Shown: positions 43,386 through 53,145, numbered from the stretch's first letter. The stretch: 64,000 bases of DNA from Mammaliicoccus sciuri (GCF_025561425.1 NZ_CP094824.1:2108001-2172000), one strand, 5' to 3'. Numbers and translations are program-made. Notes: a model not told the origin generated them from the letters alone.

Positions 43386-43601
43386 ATGAAACAATATTCT
43401 CAAGTTAAGCACCAGAGTTTAGAAACTTTTGTTAATAACTTAAATGATTTATCAGTTGAGCTTGTGATTGACTCTGCTTTACGCGAAAATCGTAAAAGAG
43501 AATTAATGGTTTTAATTGATGAAGCACTTGCGAATCGTAATAATACTTTATTTGAACAATACAGTGAAGAATTAATTCAGTTGGAGGATTTACAATCGTG
43601 A
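43386..43601 (+). CDS. IDEAL domain protein
   Basis: A 71-residue acidic protein from the ATG at 43386 (AAGGGG upstream; a 20-codon longer frame is not supported). The core RKRELMVLIDEALANRNNTL matches the IDEAL domain, often found with UPF0302 or in ComK-region proteins in Bacilli. It lies between comK and lplA as in S. aureus. The upstream gap (43143-43385) is AT-rich; I see no other element there. Function unknown, perhaps regulatory through protein binding. Confidence 0.8.
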   Translation: MKQYSQVKHQSLETFVNNLNDLSVELVIDSALRENRKRELMVLIDEALANRNNTLFEQYSEELIQLEDLQS

Positions 43602-43628
43602 GTTGTCATTTAAAATTTAACACATAAT

Positions 43629-43666
43629 AAGAGACTACTTTTGAAAACATTCAAAAATAGTCTCTT
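43629..43666. terminator. Bidirectional terminator
   Basis: AAGAGACTACTTTTGAA pairs with TTCAAAAATAGTCTCTT (one mismatch) around a 4-base loop, between converging genes. Confidence 0.85.
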
Positions 43667-43674
43667 TTATTTGT

Positions 43675-44670
43675 TTATAGCATTAAATTAATAATTTCTT
43701 CTTTAGCGATATCTCCAAAATAGTGATAAACATCAATATCTTTTAATGCTTCTTGAATAGATGATTTTTGATGTTGAACACCTATTAATGCTTCTTCAAT
43801 ATCTTTTACATCACCGACACCAAAGAAATCACCGAATATTGCTGCGTGTTCTATTTTACCTTTTTTAACATCTAATTTAATTTGGACAAGTCCTCTATCA
43901 AATTTATGACTTCTTTCAAAGTTGTATTTAGGATTCTTGCCATAATTCCATTCCCATTTTTGGTATTTATTTTTACTTAGTTCATTAATGTTATCCCAAT
44001 CTTCATCTGTTAAATGGTATTCTTCAACATCTTCACTACCTTGTTGTTTAAAGATCGATGTAAGTATACGTTGTTTAAATGTTTCAATATCCATTGGCTC
44101 TTCTAAGAACTCTTGTATGTTTGCGACACGTGATCTTATAGATTTAATACCTTTAGATTTTATTTTTGCTTCGTTAACGCGAAGTGCATTTACAACCTCT
44201 TCGATTTCACTATTTAACATTAATGTTCCATGTGAGAACATGCGATCTTTTTGTTTAACCATTGCATTACCTGATATTTTTCTTTCCCCGACTTGAATAT
44301 CATTTCTACCAGATAATTCTGCTTTAACACCCATTTCATTTAAAGCATCAACGATTGGTTGTGTAAATTTCGCAAAGTTATGGAAACTGTCTTCGTCATC
44401 TTTTGTAACAAAGCTAAAGTTAAGATTACCTAAATCGTGATATACAGCTCCACCACCAGAAATTCTTCTTACAACTTTGATGTTGTGTTTCTCAACATAC
44501 TCTTGGTTAACTTCTTCAATCGTATTTTGATTTTTCCCTACAATAATGGATGGTTGATTAATATAGAATAGGAAATAACTATCATCTTTAGGAAGAGAAG
44601 TTAAGACATATTCCTCCATAGCTAAATTAATCATTGGATCGTTAATACCATTATTACTTACAAATTTCAT
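43675..44670 (-). CDS. lplA: Lipoate-protein ligase A
   Basis: A 331-residue protein from the ATG at 44670 (AAGGAGG upstream). It has NLAMEEYVL, QPSIIVGKNQNT, the lipoyl-AMP loop VVRRISGGGAVYHDLGNLNF, GRNDIQVGERKISGNAMVKQ with the catalytic Lys, and a C-terminal accessory domain (~250-331). It activates free lipoate with ATP and attaches it to lipoyl domains (pyruvate dehydrogenase, GcvH and others). Synteny with comK and DUF2187 matches S. aureus. Confidence 0.93.
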   Translation of the reverse strand: MKFVSNNGINDPMINLAMEEYVLTSLPKDDSYFLFYINQPSIIVGKNQNTIEEVNQEYVEKHNIKVVRRISGGGAVYHDLGNLNFSFVTKDDEDSFHNFAKFTQPIVDALNEMGVKAELSGRNDIQVGERKISGNAMVKQKDRMFSHGTLMLNSEIEEVVNALRVNEAKIKSKGIKSIRSRVANIQEFLEEPMDIETFKQRILTSIFKQQGSEDVEEYHLTDEDWDNINELSKNKYQKWEWNYGKNPKYNFERSHKFDRGLVQIKLDVKKGKIEHAAIFGDFFGVGDVKDIEEALIGVQHQKSSIQEALKDIDVYHYFGDIAKEEIINLML

Positions 44671-44839
44671 TATATTTCCTCCTTCTTTTCTCCCCAAATA
44701 GCCTCAAGTATATAGTACCATATGTTTGATTAATCATATGTATGATATGTTTATGTTAAAATAGAGTATATTTGTTAATACTTTATAAACTGAGCATTAT
44801 TTAGTATAATGTTTCATAGTATTATTTAGGAGGAATAAG

Positions 44840-45025
44840 ATGACAATCGCAGAAGTTGGAAATATCATAGAGTTTCAAGATGGATTAAGAGGTAGAGTTG
44901 AAAAAATTAATGAAAACTCAGTTATCGTAGATATCACAATTATGGATAACTTTGAAAGTTTAGAGTTACCTGAAAAAACTGTAGTAAATCATAAGCGTTA
45001 TACAATAATTTCTGAAGAGGGATAA
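44840..45025 (+). CDS. DUF2187 family protein (YkvS-like)
   Basis: A 61-residue protein starting after AGGAGG. The sequence VGNIIEFQDGLRGRVEKINE, then VIVDITIMDNFE, has the small beta-barrel look of the DUF2187/YkvS family. Function unknown. It runs two bases before the next membrane protein gene, so they form an operon. Confidence 0.82.
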   Translation: MTIAEVGNIIEFQDGLRGRVEKINENSVIVDITIMDNFESLELPEKTVVNHKRYTIISEEG

Positions 45026-45027
45026 TA

Positions 45028-45633
45028 GTGAAAAGACAAATTAATCCTCAATTAATATGGTTCATATCTAGTTTCATTATTTTTCACATTATTTTATTCA
45101 TTATGCAAGGTGAAAAAGAAGTATTCTGGTACTTATATACTGGTATTATGCTGATTGCGGGCATTAGCTATGTCTTTTATCAACGTGACATCAAATCTAA
45201 ACGATTACTTCAATCAATTGGATATGGTCTCATTGGTGCCATTATATTAGTTCTACTTCAGCTATTATTATCACAAATTTATAATGGCTTGTCATATGCA
45301 TCCTTATTTAAAGAATTAATGCATGCTGGCGTATTTTATAAGTGGCAAATGCTTGTAACAATTGTAATTGCTATACCTTGTCATGAGTTATATATTAGAA
45401 CAATTTTACAAAATCAGTTGCAACTGAAATTTTCACAACCTATTATTGCAATCGTTGTGAGTGCCCTTGCATCTAGTTCACTATTTTTATATTTAGATAA
45501 TTTAGCTATATTTATGTTTATATTTTTAGCACAACTCATATTATCTACATTGTATTTCTATACGAAAAGAATCGTAACATCTTATGTAGCTCAAATTGCA
45601 GCAATCATCATACTCGTTATAATTTTCAGCTAA
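45028..45633 (+). CDS. CPBP-like membrane protein with degenerate active-site motifs
   Basis: A 201-residue membrane protein with six or seven helices, from a GTG two bases after the upstream gene (GAAGAGG ahead). The segment CHELYIRTILQNQL sits where CPBP (Abi) proteases have EExxxR, but only one Glu remains, and the later metal-ligand His residues (FxxxH, HxxxN) are not seen. It may be a non-catalytic CPBP relative. Function unknown. Confidence 0.68.
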   Translation: MKRQINPQLIWFISSFIIFHIILFIMQGEKEVFWYLYTGIMLIAGISYVFYQRDIKSKRLLQSIGYGLIGAIILVLLQLLLSQIYNGLSYASLFKELMHAGVFYKWQMLVTIVIAIPCHELYIRTILQNQLQLKFSQPIIAIVVSALASSSLFLYLDNLAIFMFIFLAQLILSTLYFYTKRIVTSYVAQIAAIIILVIIFS

Positions 45634-45644
45634 TACATTTAATA

Positions 45645-45697
45645 AAAACACCCCCCAAAATTTTAGCAATTATGCTAACTTTTTAGGGGTTTTTTAT
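45645..45697. terminator. Bidirectional terminator
   Basis: An imperfect long hairpin, ACCCCCCAAAATTTTAGC ... GCTAACTTTTTAGGGGT, with A- and T-runs outside, lies between converging genes. Confidence 0.75.
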
Positions 45698-45698
45698 A

Positions 45699-47210
45699 TT
45701 ACAATACTTCAAAATGATGTTCTAAATCATATTTGCCCTTTGATTCTGTCAGTTCTTCAATCATATATTCTATGACGGTCTTCTTCGCTCTCTCATACGT
45801 TGATTCAGAAATAATCTTATTAACATGTCTAAATAAATAATCCGTCATAATAACTGAATAGGAAGCTTCTAAATCAATATTCTCTAAGTTAACTCTACTA
45901 CCAACAGGTTTACTCAAATCAATCGTATATTCGAAACCTTTCCATACAGTCATAAGTGTCGGTTCTAAAATATGGTCATTATATTGAACCGTATCCCCTT
46001 CTTTATACAGTGCTGTAGCAGTTCTTTCTATAATTCGCTTTATTTCAGCACCAGATAAATTAATTTTGACTGGTTTATCAGTATGTACATATGATTGATA
46101 GACATCTTTAACTTGTAACTCGCCACGTAAACCGTTACCAGTCAGGTTCCCAATTTGTGCACAAACAAAATCAGTTTCTTTAAATGCTCTCGTCATACTT
46201 TGTTGAATACATTCCATGAACTTATGCGGTTTTATAAATAAGTCTGTTAATTGTTTATAATCTAACACGACAGGTACGTCAACAACGCTCTGTTCAGACC
46301 AATGTTGGACAGCTTTTTGGTCGAAATACGTTAGTTCCAATAAATCTCTATCTTCAGGATAACTTGAAATTTCTACGTGCTTAATAGACGTATCAATAAT
46401 TTCTACTGAGTTTGCTCTTTTCTTGAATTGAATAGACATATCTACAATATTCGTAGCATCTTTACCTGGTTGTATAAACTGTGTTTCTTCGACTTTTAGA
46501 TCAACGATATGTTCTTGATGACCTGTAATAATGACATTAACGCCTTCCGTACTATTCGTCATACTTTCAGCGTTGTTACTGTAATATGATCTATAATTAT
46601 TTTTATCTGTGTAAGTGTTTAAGCCACCATGGTATAACATAATCAAAAAGTCAGGGCTTTCTTTTTCATGTAAATATCTCACCCATTTTTTTGCTGTAGT
46701 CATAGACTCACCAACAAGCACCTCGTCTTCAAACTCAACGTTTTTATTTTCCATAAGACCACTAGATGTGAAACCTATGATGCCTATTTTTATACCTTCT
46801 ACATATTTAATCGTATAAGGTGTTGTAAAATATGGTTCACGAGTCTTACTATGTTCAATATTTGCTGCTAACCAAGGAAATCTGCTTAATGCAATAGATT
46901 TATTTAAAAAGTCTAAGCCAAAGTTGAATTCGTCAGGGCTCACACCACTTGCATCAAATTGCATTTCATTCATCACTTTAATCATTGGATTTCTCTTATA
47001 TGGGGCAATTTGAGCGTAATAAAAAGCAAACATTGAACCTGACAACATGCCACCATTATCTAACAATAAGACGTGGTTATTGGTTTTGCGTTTATGTTTA
47101 ACGTAAGTGGCCATCTTTAGAATGTTACCACTAATACCACTTTTTCCTATTTGTCCATGTAAGTCAGAAGTAGCTAATAAATCAATTGTTATGGTTTCAT
47201 TCGTATTCAA
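45699..47210 (-). CDS. Metallophosphoesterase / 5'-nucleotidase family protein (YunD-like)
   Basis: A 503-residue protein. The TTG at 47210 has AGGTGGGG seven bases upstream and is preferred to a GTG four codons earlier that overlaps that site. The N-terminal metallophosphatase domain has LATSDLHGQIG (D-x-H), LLLDNGGMLSG (GDxx-like), MLYHGGLNTY and ITGHQEHIVD (GHxH-like, with Gln), and a C-terminal 5'-nucleotidase domain from ~330 has GNLTGNGLRGELQ. No signal peptide, so probably cytoplasmic, unlike UshA. It should hydrolyse a nucleotide or nucleotide sugar. Confidence 0.85.
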   Translation of the reverse strand: MNTNETITIDLLATSDLHGQIGKSGISGNILKMATYVKHKRKTNNHVLLLDNGGMLSGSMFAFYYAQIAPYKRNPMIKVMNEMQFDASGVSPDEFNFGLDFLNKSIALSRFPWLAANIEHSKTREPYFTTPYTIKYVEGIKIGIIGFTSSGLMENKNVEFEDEVLVGESMTTAKKWVRYLHEKESPDFLIMLYHGGLNTYTDKNNYRSYYSNNAESMTNSTEGVNVIITGHQEHIVDLKVEETQFIQPGKDATNIVDMSIQFKKRANSVEIIDTSIKHVEISSYPEDRDLLELTYFDQKAVQHWSEQSVVDVPVVLDYKQLTDLFIKPHKFMECIQQSMTRAFKETDFVCAQIGNLTGNGLRGELQVKDVYQSYVHTDKPVKINLSGAEIKRIIERTATALYKEGDTVQYNDHILEPTLMTVWKGFEYTIDLSKPVGSRVNLENIDLEASYSVIMTDYLFRHVNKIISESTYERAKKTVIEYMIEELTESKGKYDLEHHFEVL

Positions 47211-47362
47211 TGCTATCCCCACCTTTTTTATTTATTTTACCATTTTTAAATACTGTTAGGGCAGTTTACGACCATTTGGATAGAAAATTTATTTAATATG
47301 TATTGGCAATAATTGTTAATCATAATATACTCTATTAGTAAACAATAAACTTGGAGGCAATA

Positions 47363-48835
47363 ATGAAATCATTTAATAAATTAATCATCATTAATTTTGC
47401 TATCGCTTTAGTTATTTCATTAACTATCGGTTTTATTATAAATAAAAATTATACTAATAGAGTGAATCAAAGATTAGAAACGACAAAAGAAATTGTAAAC
47501 TTAAAAATTAATACATTTATAAACGAATCAAATAGCATCTCTGAATCTTTAACGACTATTTTATCTAACAGCCGCAATGAAAAATTTATTAATCAATTTT
47601 TAAAAGATAATCACATTAGATATACTTGGATTGATCATATTTATATTTTGAATGATCAAAAACAAATTGTCTATGACTCTAAAGGCACTGATTATACCTC
47701 TCTTAAAGATTTTAACAAATATAAGTTTCATTTTCCTTTTACAGCCAATTCAAGTTTAAGTAGTGAAAATATTTCATTAAAAAATGCGAATACATTATTA
47801 TTAACGAATCATTTAAAAGTTCAAAACAAAGACTACACTGTTGCTTCAGAAATCAATATGTCTTCATTCAAAAATGAAATTAATTTAATCTCTAAAAGAT
47901 ATCATATTCAAGTCAATGGTATCGATGGTACAAAAATTTATCAAGTTGGAAAAGAATATAAACACTCTAAATCCTTAACTTATTTATATGATCAATTACC
48001 TATCTCATTAACAATTAGCGGACAGTATAATTTTATAACGCGTATTATTTTACCGATTCTCTTAATATTTTTAGTGGTATTTTTATTATTATCTATTGTG
48101 ACACTTATATTTAAAAATAGATCCGAACGATTAGAACATGAAAAAGTAATCGAACAAGCTAATAATGAAAAGCTTAGATTAATTGGTACACTCGCTGCTA
48201 ATACAGCACACGAAATTAAAAATCCACTTACAAGCATTAATGGATTTATTGAACTAACGAGAATGAAATATGATAAAGATAAACAAGATCATCACTTTAA
48301 TATCATTTCAGAAGAACTAGATAGAATTAACAATATCGTTACTCAATTTTTATTTTTAGGAAAGCCAACTAACCTTGCCTATTCAAATGTCGACATTAAT
48401 CAATCTATCAAAGAAGTTTCTCAGTTTTTGAAATATGAACTTGAACAACATAACATAAATATTGCTTTAACATTACCTGATAGCCCTATCTATGCATTTA
48501 TATCAGAAGATCAATTAAAACAAATTCTCATCAATCTTATTCAAAAGGCTAAAGATGCCTTATTAGACGTTGAACAACCAGAAATTGAAATTCAATTACA
48601 GCATACACATGCAAACCAAGCGACGATTATATTTAAAGATAACGGTGCCGGTATGTCTAAAGAGACACAACAAAAGATATTTGATCCTTTCTTTACAACG
48701 AAAGAATCTGGAAGTGGACTCGGTTTATATTTAAGTAAGAAACTCATAGAAGATTGGGAAGGTGAAATTAGCGTATTTACAAATATGACTAAAGGTACTA
48801 CGTTTATGATCACCATACCTACTATAAAGCCATAA
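47363..48835 (+). CDS. Orphan membrane histidine kinase, sporulation-kinase type
   Basis: A 490-residue sensor kinase from the ATG at 47363 (TTGGAGG upstream). It has a membrane helix (~8-25), an extracellular sensor (~26-215), a second helix (~220-250), HisKA with His283 in TAHEIKNPLTSINGF, and an HATPase domain: N-box NLIQKAKDAL, DNGAGM, and the GSGLGLYLSKK lid. The TQFLFLGKPT segment is typical of Bacillus Kin-type kinases. No response regulator is beside it. The N-box usually reads NLIxNAxxA; here the second Asn is Lys. Divergent from the nucleotidase gene. The signal and target are unknown. Confidence 0.85.
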   Translation: MKSFNKLIIINFAIALVISLTIGFIINKNYTNRVNQRLETTKEIVNLKINTFINESNSISESLTTILSNSRNEKFINQFLKDNHIRYTWIDHIYILNDQKQIVYDSKGTDYTSLKDFNKYKFHFPFTANSSLSSENISLKNANTLLLTNHLKVQNKDYTVASEINMSSFKNEINLISKRYHIQVNGIDGTKIYQVGKEYKHSKSLTYLYDQLPISLTISGQYNFITRIILPILLIFLVVFLLLSIVTLIFKNRSERLEHEKVIEQANNEKLRLIGTLAANTAHEIKNPLTSINGFIELTRMKYDKDKQDHHFNIISEELDRINNIVTQFLFLGKPTNLAYSNVDINQSIKEVSQFLKYELEQHNINIALTLPDSPIYAFISEDQLKQILINLIQKAKDALLDVEQPEIEIQLQHTHANQATIIFKDNGAGMSKETQQKIFDPFFTTKESGSGLGLYLSKKLIEDWEGEISVFTNMTKGTTFMITIPTIKP

Positions 48836-48837
48836 TA

Positions 48838-48868
48838 AAAAGCAAGCGGCCCAGTCGCTTGCTTTTTA
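48838..48868. terminator. Bidirectional terminator
   Basis: A 12-bp perfect stem AAAAAGCAAGCG/CGCTTGCTTTTT with a 7-base loop. Confidence 0.9.
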
Positions 48869-48869
48869 T

Positions 48870-50222
48870 TTAACCAATTTGTATACGTTCTTTAGGATAA
48901 TGGAATTTATCAGGTGTTGATTTTCCACCTAACATGACAACGAAACATAATAGTCCTACTCGACCTATAAACATCAACATCATGATGACGATTTTAGATC
49001 CTAATTGTAAGCCATCTGTAATACCCATTGATAATCCACATGTCCCAAATGCTGACATCGTTTCAAAGAATATTGATAACAAATCATGTTTCCCATCTTC
49101 AAATCGAACGACAGATAACACACCTACAAACGTAATCGCTAATGCCAGTGAAATAACTGCAAATGATCTTTGTATATCAATTGGATGTATTTCTCTATTG
49201 AAAGCTTTTATAGTTGTTCGACCATTACTAAAGTTCACTAAGTATAAGACAAGTATCGTAAATGTTGTTGTTCTTATACCACCGCCGACTGAACTAGGTG
49301 AAGATCCTATAAACATTAATCCACCTAAGAAAAAGTTGGTCGCTTCAGTAAAATGGCTAAAATCTATAGTTGATAGTCCAGCACTTCTTGTAGATGATGA
49401 TTGGAACATTGCATAGAATAAAGCTTTATGCCACGAAATATCTTTAAATGCATTTGAAAATTCAAATAAATAAATGACGATTGTACCGAGTAAAAATAAA
49501 AATAAATAAGTCGCACTCGCAATTTTAGTGAATAGCGAGAATCTAAAGTTAGGGATTGTATTTTTCATGTATGTTTTGACTTCAATCAATACAGGGAAAC
49601 CAATTGCACCTAACATAATAAGTAACATAATGATTGTTTGAACGAAATAATCATTCGCATATGGTGCTAATGAATCACCTGTAATATCTAATCCACCGTT
49701 AGTAGTTGCTGAAATAGATGCAAATATACCGTGATGTATTGCTTCTTTTACCGATCCAATATCTTTATAGAAATAAAATGATAACAATATCGCACCAATA
49801 ACTTCAATCATTAAAATTGTTCTCACAATATCTAATATTAACTTAACGACACCATTCATAGCGTTTGAATTACTATCTAACATAATTAATTGGCGTTCAC
49901 GTAAACCGATATGTTTACCTAAAATGACCCAAAGTAAAGTACCAATAGCCATTACACCTATACCACCGATATTAAGTATAATCAGGATGATAGCTTGTCC
50001 AAATATGGTAAATGTATCTTCAATCGTAACAGGGGTTAAACCCGTTACGCTGACACCTGATACAGCAACAAATAATGTATCGACTGGTGCGATTTTAACA
50101 CCAGGTTTAACAACATAAGGTAAATTTAATAATAAAAAGGCGACAATAATTGCGCCCAAATAATATAATACGATACCCTGTTGTGGAGTCATTTTTTGAA
50201 AAAAGTATTTTATAATGGACAC
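48870..50222 (-). CDS. ktrB: Potassium uptake protein, KtrB/TrkH family
   Basis: A 450-residue membrane protein with the four M1-P-M2 repeats of Trk/Ktr channels; filter-like loops include AVSGVSVTGLTPV, ISATTNGGLDITG, SSSTRSAGLSTID and AFGTCGLSMGITD, each with the filter Gly. It starts at a GTG nine bases after GAGGTG. It moves K+ (or Na+/K+) when joined with the cytoplasmic KtrA/C ring, whose gene is not in the window. It may be KtrB or KtrD. It follows the HtrA-like gene after 17 bases. Confidence 0.9.
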   Translation of the reverse strand: MSIIKYFFQKMTPQQGIVLYYLGAIIVAFLLLNLPYVVKPGVKIAPVDTLFVAVSGVSVTGLTPVTIEDTFTIFGQAIILIILNIGGIGVMAIGTLLWVILGKHIGLRERQLIMLDSNSNAMNGVVKLILDIVRTILMIEVIGAILLSFYFYKDIGSVKEAIHHGIFASISATTNGGLDITGDSLAPYANDYFVQTIIMLLIMLGAIGFPVLIEVKTYMKNTIPNFRFSLFTKIASATYLFLFLLGTIVIYLFEFSNAFKDISWHKALFYAMFQSSSTRSAGLSTIDFSHFTEATNFFLGGLMFIGSSPSSVGGGIRTTTFTILVLYLVNFSNGRTTIKAFNREIHPIDIQRSFAVISLALAITFVGVLSVVRFEDGKHDLLSIFFETMSAFGTCGLSMGITDGLQLGSKIVIMMLMFIGRVGLLCFVVMLGGKSTPDKFHYPKERIQIG

Positions 50223-50239
50223 AAATTGTCACCTCTATC

Positions 50240-51925
50240 TTATTTCAATGTTAATTTTTTCGTAATTTCTTTTCCATCTCGGATAAGCTTCAAGTTAACA
50301 CTGTCGCCTTTTTTATGATTATTATATAATTCTTTTCTAAATTCAAGATTATTTTCAATTTTTGTATCGTTAATACCAACGATTACATCATTAAGTTTAA
50401 CGCCAGCTTTGTCAGCATTACCATCTTTTGTAACACCTGTAATTGCCATTCCTGATTTATATTTATCAGGTAAAGATATTTGTGACTTTTCGCTATCACT
50501 CATTTTAGAATAGTTTTGAGCCATAATACCTAATTCCGGACGTTCAATTTTACCATTTTTCTCTAATTTATTAATGTAGTCAGTAGCGTCATTTGATGGA
50601 ATTGCAAAAGCCATACCTTCTACATTAGGCATATCAATTTTCAACGATACAATACCAATCAAATTACCTTGTGAGTCTAATATAGGACCGCCTGAGTTAC
50701 CAGGATTGACTGCAGCATCTGTTTGAATAGCTTTAATTTCCCAATCATACTCGTCATCGCCATTAAAATCAACAGGAACTTTTCTATCTAGTCCAGAAAC
50801 TACACCTGAAGAAATACTATTTTGGAATTCAGCGCCTAACGGACTTCCTATTACAATAGCTGTTTCACCTAAAATTAAATTGTCTGAGTCCACAAATTTA
50901 ATAGGTTTAAAATCTTCAGTTTTTTCAATTGGAATTGTTAAGACTGCTATATCAGACCATTGATCTGATCCTAATACTTTACCATCATACTTTTTACCAT
51001 TTGCTGTTGTAATAATTGGTTTCTTATCACTTGATACAACATGTGCATTTGTTACTATGTATGCTTTTTTATTTTCAACTTTGTATACGACGCCTGAACC
51101 GACGCCGCTATTTTCTTCTTTTTCCTTCGCTGAAGATTCTTTCTTACTAGATACATCTGAATCTTCATGAGATACACCTACGACTGAGTTTTTAGATTTC
51201 TCTACAGCTTCCATAACATTCGTAATAGGCTTTTGAAATCCTTTTTGAGATTGTTTTTCTTCAATCGATTTTCTACTTTCGTTAGGAGGATTTACATTTT
51301 GGAATATACTCCATACTAAAATAAATATTAATATGATTGCTAAAATAATCGCAATGATTGGCCAATGCTTTTCTATTTTAGTTAAAAATTTATTAAGAAA
51401 ACTATTTTTATTTTGAGATTTTTGTTCTACTTTTTCATCATGTCTTGCACCGAGCTGCTTATTTATTTCAAAGTCATTATCTTTAGAAAAAGCTTTTTCT
51501 GTTTCTGCCTGTTTTTGTTCACTTACTTTTTCATATTTAATCTCTTCAGGTTCTTCCTCTGAGTTTATTATGCTATCTTTATTGTTTGTTTGAACTTCAT
51601 CATTATGTAATACTTCATCTTGTGCACTATGTTCTTGATGTGTTTCAGCAAGTCGGTCATCATCTAAATCAATTGTTGGATGTGATTTTGATTCTTCTTC
51701 CTGTTTTTTAATTTCTTCTTTCGTTAATTTTTCAATACGTGCTTTTTGCATATTTTCTTTAACACGTAATTCATTTTTCTTTTGAAGTTCTCGTTCATTA
51801 GCTTTTTTTATTTCATATTCTTTTTTCTCTTGTTCGATTCTTTTTTCACGTTCTTCGTTATGAAAAAATTCACGTCGCTGTCTCTTATATTCATTTCTAG
51901 GAATGACATGCTTTTTTCGTGACAT
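50240..51925 (-). CDS. Membrane-anchored HtrA-like serine protease
   Basis: A 561-residue protein: a charged cytoplasmic Arg/Lys/Glu-rich coiled-coil-like head (~1-185), one membrane helix (~189-212, HWPIIAIILAIILIFILVWS), a trypsin-like domain (~275-455) with triad elements VTNAHVVSS, WSDIAVLTI and NPGNSGGPI, and a PDZ domain (~465-558, MAITGVTKDGNADKAGVKLND). HtrA proteases degrade or chaperone damaged exported proteins outside the membrane. The long charged head resembles the larger HtrA-like protein of S. aureus (~769 residues), with a shorter head. The start ATG follows GAGGGC. Confidence 0.9.
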   Translation of the reverse strand: MSRKKHVIPRNEYKRQRREFFHNEEREKRIEQEKKEYEIKKANERELQKKNELRVKENMQKARIEKLTKEEIKKQEEESKSHPTIDLDDDRLAETHQEHSAQDEVLHNDEVQTNNKDSIINSEEEPEEIKYEKVSEQKQAETEKAFSKDNDFEINKQLGARHDEKVEQKSQNKNSFLNKFLTKIEKHWPIIAIILAIILIFILVWSIFQNVNPPNESRKSIEEKQSQKGFQKPITNVMEAVEKSKNSVVGVSHEDSDVSSKKESSAKEKEENSGVGSGVVYKVENKKAYIVTNAHVVSSDKKPIITTANGKKYDGKVLGSDQWSDIAVLTIPIEKTEDFKPIKFVDSDNLILGETAIVIGSPLGAEFQNSISSGVVSGLDRKVPVDFNGDDEYDWEIKAIQTDAAVNPGNSGGPILDSQGNLIGIVSLKIDMPNVEGMAFAIPSNDATDYINKLEKNGKIERPELGIMAQNYSKMSDSEKSQISLPDKYKSGMAITGVTKDGNADKAGVKLNDVIVGINDTKIENNLEFRKELYNNHKKGDSVNLKLIRDGKEITKKLTLK

Positions 51926-52084
51926 TTATTGCCCTCCTCAATCTAAACACTTAATGTATCTATTATGCCATATAATACTAAATTTATTAACATAAAACCA
52001 TTGTAATTCTCAATATTATACACCTATTTTTACATATATTTACGAATTCATTCAATATGGTTTGTTCAATTAAAAAAAGATAAA

Positions 52085-52125
52085 AAAACACTCACAAAGT
52101 CAACAATAAACTTTGTGAGTGTTTT
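52085..52125 (-). terminator. Terminator of the terC-type gene
   Basis: A 16-bp perfect stem AAAACACTCACAAAGT (52085-52100) with 52110-52125; leftward RNA ends in TTTTTTT. Confidence 0.9.
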
Positions 52126-52137
52126 GCTTAATAAATA

Positions 52138-52959
52138 TTAATTTGATGTCTTTTTATTATTACGTACTGAAGTGATCCAACCAATAATAACGAGTAATAA
52201 TAAAACTGACCAGAATATAGATTGCCATAGTATGCCATGAGGGAAATCATGTGGTAATACACCAATTTCATCATGTGCCAATACGATAACAAACAGTTTA
52301 ATACCTACCCAACCTACAATACCAAATGCTGCTGCTTCTAAGTTTGGATATTTATTTAATAATTCTACAAAGTATGTTGCTGCGAATCTCATAATAATAA
52401 CACCAATCATACCACCGACAAACATAACACCGAATTGACCAGCATCCATACCACCAAAGTGGATACCCATTGCCGGCAATGTTACTGCGATAGCAAATGC
52501 TGCTAACATTGAATCAATTGCAAATGCGATATCTGCAAATTCTACTTTGAGTACAGTCAACCAGAAATTCTTTTTCAATTTATGATGACCATGTCCATCT
52601 GAAGGAAATTCTGATTCAGGGAAATCATCTTTAGCTTCTACGTCATCTGGCGTCTTGAGCTCTTCACCTTTATGCTTTTTAAAGTCTATCAAGTTCTTAA
52701 TGGACATATAAATTAAGTACAATGCCCCTGCCGCTTGAATTGGCCAGAAGTTTGCTAAGAAACTAATTAAGAATAATGATAAGAAACGAAATACAAAGGC
52801 ACCTAATAATCCATAGAATAATGCTTTTTTCCTTAAATCTTCTGGTAAATGTTTGACCATTACGGCCATAACAACAGCATTATCTGCTGCTAATAATCCT
52901 TCAAGAAAAATTAAAACAATTAATACCCAGCCGTAACTGATTAACAAACTCGGATCCAT
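52138..52959 (-). CDS. TerC family membrane protein (probable manganese exporter, YkoY-like)
   Basis: A 273-residue membrane protein with seven or eight helices. It has the two conserved acidic segments of TerC: LEGLLAADNAVVMAV near the start and KVEFADIAFAIDSMLAAFA after a cytoplasmic loop that contains HGHHKLKK. TerC proteins of the YkoY group export Mn2+ and help load exoenzymes with it. The gene lies under a yybP-ykoY riboswitch, which fits. The start ATG follows GGAGTG. Confidence 0.9.
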   Translation of the reverse strand: MDPSLLISYGWVLIVLIFLEGLLAADNAVVMAVMVKHLPEDLRKKALFYGLLGAFVFRFLSLFLISFLANFWPIQAAGALYLIYMSIKNLIDFKKHKGEELKTPDDVEAKDDFPESEFPSDGHGHHKLKKNFWLTVLKVEFADIAFAIDSMLAAFAIAVTLPAMGIHFGGMDAGQFGVMFVGGMIGVIIMRFAATYFVELLNKYPNLEAAAFGIVGWVGIKLFVIVLAHDEIGVLPHDFPHGILWQSIFWSVLLLLVIIGWITSVRNNKKTSN

Positions 52960-52984
52960 CTATTCACACTCCATTCTTTTTATA

Positions 52985-53145
52985 AAAAACAAAAGAGACC
53001 ATGCCTAATAAAAGGCAAAGGTCTCACTTAACATTTATGTGATGTCCATATTACCGGAAACTTGCGCTTCGTAATGACGATAATATGCTAGAATTTTTAA
53101 GTTCTAAAGTTACTCCCCTTCGACAAAGTCGTAGGTCTATTTAGT
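52985..53145 (-). promoter_or_regulatory. yybP-ykoY manganese riboswitch with terminator
   Basis: On the minus strand the leader contains CGAAGGGGAGTAACTTT and, 60 bases on, CATTACGAAGCGCAAG TTTCCGGTAATATGG, the two conserved loops of the yybP-ykoY class that form the Mn2+ site. A terminator follows: GAGACCTTTGCC pairs with GGCATGGTCTC, then TTTTGTTTTTT. Mn2+ binding should open the terminator and turn the TerC gene on. Confidence 0.85.

Noticed and set aside
43988-44296. 102-residue plus-strand frame
   Set aside because: It is the shadow of lplA on the other strand.
48934-49416. 160-residue plus-strand frame
   Set aside because: It is antisense to the Ktr channel gene; long complement frames are common opposite hydrophobic proteins, and no motif is seen.
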